From the NCBI GenBank assembly GCA_026936325.1, contig JAPTHN010000038.1:434001-498000 (forward strand): a stretch of DNA of 64,000 bases. Reading direction: 5' to 3'. The position numbers and the translations under genes were made by a program. The notes under the pieces were generated by a model. The model was not told where the DNA came from, did no database searches, and worked only from the letters and a program-made list of their open reading frames with translations. Source of the stretch: Platynereis dumerilii. Taxonomy: Eukaryota > Annelida > Polychaeta > Phyllodocida > Nereididae. Positions 49,001-58,000 of the stretch are shown in pieces (position 1 is the first letter of the stretch; the number at the start of each line of letters is the position of its first letter).

Positions 49001-52000
49001 TTGGCTGCAGTACTCCAGTTGACCCTTGCACCAATGGCTCATTGCAGGCTGGAAAGCAAAAGGACACATAATCATTCAATGACTTGACATTGCCAATCAT
49101 AATGCAACTATGCTTTTTACATATCTCAAAAAGAAAGAATAGTTTTTGGTGTCATTTACGCACAAAGACATGTGTGCCATGAAGAAAATATCCTGTCACT
49201 TTTGTCCAATTCTGTTGGTTTAGTGAGTAATGCTATATAATCAGGTGTTGAGATTTTGACAATAATGACACAATTTCTTGGAAAAGCATCTGTTGCCACC
49301 CAAAATCAACAAAGTCGATTTTTAAATGCCTATACAGCCAGGAAATTTTAAATGCAAAAAGAGTGAACTGCTGCACTGTGAAAATGACATGATGATTTGT
49401 CATGGTCATACCCAATACTTTCAATGTTAATTTGATTTAAGGAGACTTATCCCACTTGTTGGTGACGGGCAAACGAAATGGTTATACCTGTATCTTACTT
49501 TTACGCTAAAATTATTTATAACTACTCAAATGGCCTTCTCTTTATCATGACTAATCAAACAGCCTCTATGTTTCCCATGTTGAATGCAGAGAAGATGACA
49601 CTTCATCAACTATCACGAGTCACGTAGTGCCATTGGCGCAGTGCAACAGTCCAATCTTTTTGCATATAAAATGTCCTTGCTTTAACGTATATATATACCT
49701 CAGATCACTAACTAAAAAATAAAACCATCACTTGGAACGTTGGTGCCTTCACGACCAAGAAATCCACAACTGTGTTGGAAAACCATTAAAATTAGCATTT
49801 CTTCAAAATATAAGCTTCCCATGTTCTAAAATAAAAGGAGTGTCACTGGAAATGCAGCCTGAAATACATCAATAATACACTACAATCAGAATGTTCTATG
49901 AAACACCAAATATGACATCTCTACAAAATATGATATCAAGAATTAACTCATACAGATCTCGGTTTCCCATTGTAATAGTATTGGCATTAAAAATATTTTT
50001 CAAGTGCATTGGTTTAACTTGATTTTTATTGATTGAGAGGAGAGTTCTAGACTAAAGAAAGTTGAGAATGAGCTTGGTAATGATTTTGCAATTTGTCTGA
50101 CTATCAGCGGCTTGTTTATTGCAATAAGACTGCAATTTCAATGCTATTTCGAAGCTAGGAAAAATTTTGGATTTCTTGGATATGAAAGCTTCAATGTTTA
50201 AACTAATGGCTGCACATTTCCTTTAGTGTTTTTGGGTGAATTTTGGTGACATTTTCAGATGAGTTTGGTTGATTTTGGACGACAATGTACGGATGTTTGT
50301 TCATGAACTGCATAATAATCTAGAACACCACAAAACTTGATTATACAACTCCAGGATAAGCCTAGAGAATGTGTCAAAATTGACAGGATACTGGCTAAAT
50401 GGCACATTTATCATAATGCGTGCAGGATATCCTACTAGTGTTGTTTCTTCTGGAGATATTACGAAAAAGCATAGAGTTCATGATACTATTCGACAAATTA
50501 ACAAAAAGTAGAATAATTTTGCCAATCATGACATACTCTCAGGTGCTGGGAATCCTGGCTGTGGAGCTTGAGGAGTTTGTGGTGTCTGAGGTGCCTGCGG
50601 TGCTTGTGGTGCTTGAGGTGCCTGTGGTGCTTGTGGTGCTTGGGGTGCCTGTGGAGCCTGAGGTGCCTGAGGCGCTTGTGGGGCCTGGGGTGCCTGTGGT
50701 GCTTGAGGTGCCTGAGGGGCTTGTGGGGCCTGAGGGGCCTGTGGTGCCTGTGGAGCCTGAGGTGCCTGTGGGGCTTGTGGTGCCTGAGGTGCTTGAGGCG
50801 CCTGTGGTGCCTGTGGAGCTTGAGGTGCCTGAGGTGCCTGAGGGGCTTGTGGTGCCTGTGGCGCTTGAGGTGCCTGTGGGGCCTGTGGTGCCTGAGGTGC
50901 CTGTGGAGCTTGAGGTGCCTGTGGAGCTTGAGGTGCCTGAGGTGCCTGTGGGGCTTGAGGTGCCTGTGGTGCTTGAGGTGCCTGTGGGGCTTGTGGTGCT
51001 TGAGGTGCCTGTGGGGCTTGTGGAGCCTGGGGTGCCTGTGGAGCTTGAGGTGCCTGTGGTGCCTGTGGGGCTTGTGGAGCCTGAGGTGCTTGTGGAGCCT
51101 GTGGTGCCTGAGGAGCTTGAGGTGCCTGTGGGGCTTGTGCAGCCTGAGGTGCTTGAGGTGCCTGTGGGGCTTGTGGAGCCTGAGGTGCCTGTGGAGCCTG
51201 GGGTGCTTGTGGTGCCTGTGGAGCTTGAGGTGCTTGAGGCGCTTGTGGAGCCTGTGGAGCTTGAGGTGCCTGTGGGGCTTGAGGTGCCTGTGGAGCCTGA
51301 GGTGCCTGTGGTGCCTGAGGAGCTTGAGGTGCCTGTGGTGCCTGTGGAGCCTGAGGTGCCTGTGGGGCCTGAGGTGCCTGTGGGGTTTGAGGTGCCTGTG
51401 GGGTCTGTGGACCTTGTCCAATAGGATTTGTTTCTGCAGAATAAAATTATGTTGTATCATCCTATAATAGTATTCTCGGTGGCCATTTTGTAGTGCTCAT
51501 TTTACACTCACCCATAAGGCTTTCTCATTTTTACACCTATACTATTAAAAGCAACCCTAAAACCCCCCATTTCACCTCCCATTCGAGTGTTTATCTCCCA
51601 AACTCAATTCCCATTAGTTGCTCTAATTACAATCAGTCTAAATCACCCTCTGATCCCTTTGGTAGCTCTTTGGTGGCTCTCACTTCAACATTTCTCATTT
51701 TCCACCAGGTGGCTCTCACTTCAAAAATTGCCATTTTCTCAACAGGTGCCTTTCAATTCAACAACTCAGTTCCACTAAAAGTTATTGCTAAATGGGGGCA
51801 CTGCATAATCCAACTTTTTCTAAATACTCTCATTGTATACTTGCACGTCCTAATCATGTTCTTTGTAGCATTTTTCAATATTACAAATATTCATGCTCTT
51901 TACAATTTATTTATGCCTGTGTCATTTTCACAAAATATTTTTGCAAAAATCATCCACTTCCTCAATTACCAATCACCTCAACTATAAAACCTCCATTTTG

Positions 52001-55000
52001 CATGGATATCACGAGCTATACTCATAACTATCTTGTGCATCTTCAGCTGCTCTATAGATGTCGTACATTATGCCGTAATGAATAAATGCTTCAGAATACT
52101 GTTACTCTTTTGGTCTCCCAGTCAAAACAACTTCAAATAATGCTCTGTCCCTGCTATTCGTGCAATTTTTATCAACTATCTATATCACAGGTACCTGCTA
52201 GTATTACTGTAATGGTGGTTTAAAGCTCAAGAGAGAAGCAATGTCACCTTCACTGTACTAAAGCAGAAGTCTATGAGGAGGGTAACTGCAGGTACGCTCT
52301 CATAATGTCCACCATGTTTACTGTTGATTCAAAAGTCTACAGGTAGTTTTTTAGCCTGTAGTACAAACTAGAGTTCATTTTATGTCTATTGATGTTAAGT
52401 GCACATATTTAATTTGTTCTGACATCATTAACCTCTCAGCTATTGCCTGTGACTCTGTGAATTTACGTTTGATGCCAAAGCTGATGGGACAGTAACTCAA
52501 TTTTTTGGTGATCTTGGGAGTTACGCTACGGCCTAAAAAAGCTTTCTGCTAGTTTAAATTATTGAACTTTGGGGGATTTTATGAATCAAATCAAGCCTTC
52601 CTGCCTTAAACTAACCAATAACCCCATCGCAGACTACCTTGATATGGGATAGCTTGGCCAATAAATAAGAGCCGCTCAAACTTCTGAATCGAGGTTTAAA
52701 ATGATGGCCGCTTTAGGAGCGTACCTGCAGACACACGCCAGTTGGGCACAGTGACCTTCAACTCAAATTATTTGTCGATTTTGTAATGTTTATACAAACA
52801 AAACTGAAAAACCAAGACCATGACGTTACAATTATTATGAATGATTTATATTACAAACTGCATATAAACTTCAAATGTTTACATTCTTAACTGTACATAA
52901 TGTTCCAGTTTCCTTTTGTAATTGGAAATAGGAAGCTTAGAAAAGGAATTCTCACAAGCATTTTTAATCATTGTAAGATATTTTTAAAATGGAACAGTTC
53001 TTACCAACACATCCTTTGATCAGTAAAAGCAGTCTGTCAGGTGTCCTTCCACTTTGACAAGTCATGCTTATCCTGATTCGACTGACATGAGCTGAAAAAC
53101 AATCGAAAATATTTTGAATTAATATGCCTGTATCATTATTTCATTCCTTCAGCTTGGCTACACTAACAAACCTTACAATGTACTGTAGCATACATTTAAG
53201 GCCCTGACCTTCATGTACATTATTCTAAAATATGAATTGTGATAATCAATACAATTGACTTACCAGTGAGGAAGCAACTTTGAGTGCCACGAGACTCGAA
53301 TGAGTAAAACTTCTTGATCTGAAGATGGACCAGTAATAGAAATTAAAAGGCATTTCAAATATTACAACAACTTTGTTATGCTCCTGATCAAGCATTTTGT
53401 TAGTGCTTTGCAGCATATACTTTTAAATGTGGCAGATGCATGCTGCCAAGGGTTATTAAAAGTCTCATCTATTATTTGCTAAATTTGGAGTTGTCACCCA
53501 TTCTTAAAAAGGAACCACAATTTCCGTATTACACCCCTGCTGAAGCTCTAGTTTTAGTTTTTCACAGTGAGATTTTTTCTCAAAATGATGGTAGATTTTC
53601 ACTCTGGTTAAAACCCTGACCCAGGCACCCTCGGCATGTTAGTTAAATGTTTATATTGCAGTGGTCCCTACCTGTCCTACTCAGCACAATCAGTGCATAC
53701 ACATGTTTCATTTACCCAAACATGTATATTTTTTGAAAACCCATTGATAAAAACCGTAACTCTTTAGTTATTGAGTAATATGAAAGATTTTACGAAATTT
53801 GTTAAGATAATCAATCATTTCAAAATGGTAAGAAGAAAGAAAGTCCGAAGCATTCAAAAGTTCATTAGTGGAAAGCAAACATATCAGAGGAATTCATCAA
53901 AGCAATTGCACAATTGGTCTGGTTCTTTATATCGGAGCATTTTATGTGAGGTACATTTAGCATCTGATGGAATATGCATAAATCAAACATACCAACAGTC
54001 CATTGCTGACGTAAACAACCTTCACTGTAAGGGCACTTCCATCAGAACAAACTTCTCTGACTCTCAATCGGAATTCTGTCAGGGTAACTGAGCCACCTCC
54101 ATTCGGTATCAGAGCAAAGGAATCTTCGTCAGAAGGTAGCCTGAAAACTGTGAAGCCATTTGGTCTGGCATTGGTCTCAACATATCTTTGTCTTGGCTGC
54201 AGTACTCCAGTTGACCCTTGCACCAATGGCTCGTTGCAGGCTGGAAAGCAAAAGGACACATAATCATTCAATGACTTGACATTGCTTCATGATGAAAAAG
54301 TCTTCTAAGTAGGGGGTGGTGATAAATCATGAAAAAAATCAAATTGCTGAAAATCAAATGGAAACTACTTAGGTTTTGTTAAGGGTGAGAAATGGTTTCC
54401 AAAAAGGTATAATACATGTCTGTAGCATTATTATTGGTCCCTCCCAAGACCGATTGAAAGTTTTGTTAATTTTCAGTAGTATTTTGGTTACTTGCGAAGT
54501 CGCGGTTTGCTATATCTTTCGCCTAGTGATGTTAAGGTTAATTTTTATTAACACCATTGGCTTCAGTATGAAAAGAGCTTTCATTTGAATACCAACATGA
54601 CCATTCTAGACCGTTTTTCAGGTGCAATGTACTGATAAATGCAGCGGGATAAGCTACGAAGTCAGTTCTTTTGTGGTAATTATATGGCTCCTGTAGGAAT
54701 GTGGGTTAAAAATTTGCAAATCAAGTTTCTATATCAGTTTTTTCCCCAAAAATTAATGTTTATATATTTTCTGATAAAATCTGCTTGTTCAATTTAATGT
54801 GGTGGACAAGATTCCATCTGACACACAAAAGTATCAATTTTGCCCTGTTTCACCCGGTATTTGACATCGAGTGATAGTTTACAGGTGTATTTACATGTAT
54901 ATTACAGTATCACTATAAGGTCCAGGGATTCTGTGCTTTAAAGCCATATGAGCAGTGATTCATGTAATAAATCCTAAGTAAATGAGGACATGACTGATGT

Positions 55001-58000
55001 TAATTTGTCCAATCAAAGAATCCGTAGTTCACTCTTATTTCAGTCCAAAATTGTAGTCAAAACTAAATGAAAGGTCATTTCTTTGCATAAAGTAAAAAAT
55101 GAGGACCAGTTCTCTGTGAAACATGCACTTTGTGACTCATGTCAGTCAATGAAGTGTCATCTTCTGTACTTTCAACATGGGAAACATAGAGGCTGTTTGA
55201 TTACTGTAGTCATGATCAAAAGAAGGCCATTTGACTTGTCATAACTGTTTTTAGAGTGAAAATCAGATGCTTAATCCTTTCCTTTGGCTGTCATCAACAA
55301 GCTTGATAAGCCTCCCTTTAATCAAATTGACATCGCAAGTATTGGGTATGATCATTACAAATCATCAGTATGATGACACACGAAGTACCATTTTCACAGT
55401 GCAACAGTCCACTCTTTTTTTACATCAAAGTGGCAGACTGTAGTTTACTTGTGATGTCACTGGCTTAAACATGTTTTAATGATATTGTTTGTGTCAGTTT
55501 TCATTTAATCTATTTGTTCGACATATATATATAATATGCGGCAGCATAGGTGCAAAATGAACAAACTAAAAACTGGTTTGGTGTATGCACCTAACAAGAA
55601 GATTAGGAAACAAGCAGGAACTGTTAATGACGTGGCAATGCCAGTTTGCAAATTGAAGAGGAGAAAACACATTGTTCCGATCGACCGCCAACCTGCAAAC
55701 AGCTCTAATGAAAACATATAAGCAGTGTCATCTCTACTAATCATGAAGTGGCTCCCAAGATGGTACCAAGAAGTAATAGTAAAAAGACACCTGGTCCCAT
55801 TCAGCTGCTAATTGACAGAATTTTAATGACAAGTTTCTTGGTTTCTTCATCTCCTCGGTAAAGGAATTTTTTACGAAGATTATGAAAACATGCCAGCATC
55901 ATCTCTCACAAAATTAGAAAATCATTAAGTAGATAGCTTTAGAAATGTCATGGAAACTTATCAGTTTAACAGAATTTAATTAATACCTGTACAGATTTGA
56001 AAATCATACCCATTCGACATTGTTACATAATCTGAGTACTGACTCAAATATTATTCACTACTAAATTACCTATCAGCCTGCCATTGTAGTGGGATCTTTA
56101 AAATGTCTTTATAGGCAAGTGTTTTATGGAAACATGAATTGCTTTCCTTGCCTTAATTAGTGCCTGTCACTGCCTGATGAATTTTTTGACCTAGAGAAGA
56201 AACACAAAATTAGTTCTAATTTGTTAATCTTTATAAATAACCGGGCAATTTTGACAATTGTCTCTACAGGAATTTTGTGTAAAACAGTTTCTAGACCCAA
56301 AAAGCAAGGCTACATTCCATTAGCTGCTCTATGATGTCTTTGCATCAGTACAGTTATTACAGGCCTGAAAAGGATAAACCGCCATTCTGGAATTTTGGCC
56401 GCAGTGCAGGATGATGGATATAAATGATGCTTTTAATGTCCATAACTTTTAGACATATAAAAAGGACTTTATTTTCCTCTCTGAAAAAATGTGTAGAAGA
56501 TGACCTGCCATTTGGAGGTAATTAATTTTGAATTAGAGCTGAAATAGAATTAAATGCTTCTCGGCATGCAACTTTTCATCCATTTTTTGCAGCCATCTTT
56601 GATTCTGCAAGTAGTTGCATCAGAAAAGGATGTTAAAATTCATAAACATATTCTATGCACCTAAATCTCCAAGAATATGCATGTTTAGCAATTTTGCATG
56701 CAAGCTCCACAGGGAACAGGCTCTCATTATAATTGTCTGATTATGATCGTGATAGTTCAACATTATATTATTATATTATAATTCAAATGCTTAAAAATGG
56801 TCAAATATACATCAATACATATCATGTTGGTATTCATTTGAAAGCTCTCTTTAAGACAAAGACAATGGCACCATTCTCAATGGGATAGCTGTTACATACA
56901 TCAAGAAATCAATAACCGCGATTTCGAAAAACGTAATAATTTTAGCTCAAAAGTTTATTATCTTCAGATGAGATTGGGAGGGATCAAAAATGAAGCTACA
57001 GCAATGTGTAAAACATCAATTTGCTGCATTTTTCTGTCTTAAGATTGTTTGGATAGTTTCCACTTGAAATTTTAAAGTTCATTTTTATCACCACCCCCTA
57101 TTCTAAGTGAATAAAACTTAATTTCAGAAAAAAAAGCAAGTGCATTCATATATTCAAAGGATGCTAAAAGAGACACTCAAATATGGATACACCACATTTC
57201 AAATCATTATGCAACTACGCTTTTTACATATCTCAAAAAGAAAGAATACTTTTTGGTGTCCTTTACATGCAAAGACATGTGTGCCATGAAGAAAATATCC
57301 TGTCACTTTTGTCCAATTCGGTTGGTTCAGTGAGTAATGCTATATAAATCTCAACACCTGACACATCATCTTATTACAAATGCCAAATGACTGAGAAACA
57401 AGAATGTCAGTCCTCGGCACTTCTAGTTTTCAGCAGCAAAATTGCATTTGTGAGTGTAGCTTTTCATATCATTATATTTGCTAGTTTTTTTACCCCGGTC
57501 TCCCCTACTTATCAACAAATTAACAAAAAGCAGAATAATTTTGCCAATCATGACATACTCTCAGGTGCTGGGAATCCTGGCTGTGGAGCTTGAGGAGTTT
57601 GTGGTGTCTGAGGTGCCTGCGGTGCTTGAGGTGCCTGTGGTGCTTGTGGTGCTTGAGGTGCCTGAGGTGCTTGAGGAGCTTGTGGTGCCTGGGGTGCCTG
57701 TGGTGCTTGAGGCGCCTGAGGGGCTTGTGGGGCCTGTGGGGCTTGTGGTGCCTGTGGAGCCTGAGGTGCCTGTGGGGCTTGTGGTGCCTGAGGTGCCTGT
57801 GGTGCCTGTGGAGCTTGAGGTGCCTGCGGTGCTTGAGGAGCCTGAGGCGCCTGAGGTGCCTGTGGGGCTTGTGGTGCCTGTGGCGCTTGAGGTGCCTGTG
57901 GGGCCTGTGGTGCCTGAGGTGCCTGTGGAGCTTGAGGTGCCTGTGGTGCTTGAGGTGCCTGAGGTGCCTGTGGGGCTTGAGGTGCCTGTGGGGCTTGAGG

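Noticed and set aside
51493-51987. 164-codon plus-strand frame
   Set aside because: Inside an insertion absent from the sister cassette, with AT-rich composition and no domain; probably chance.
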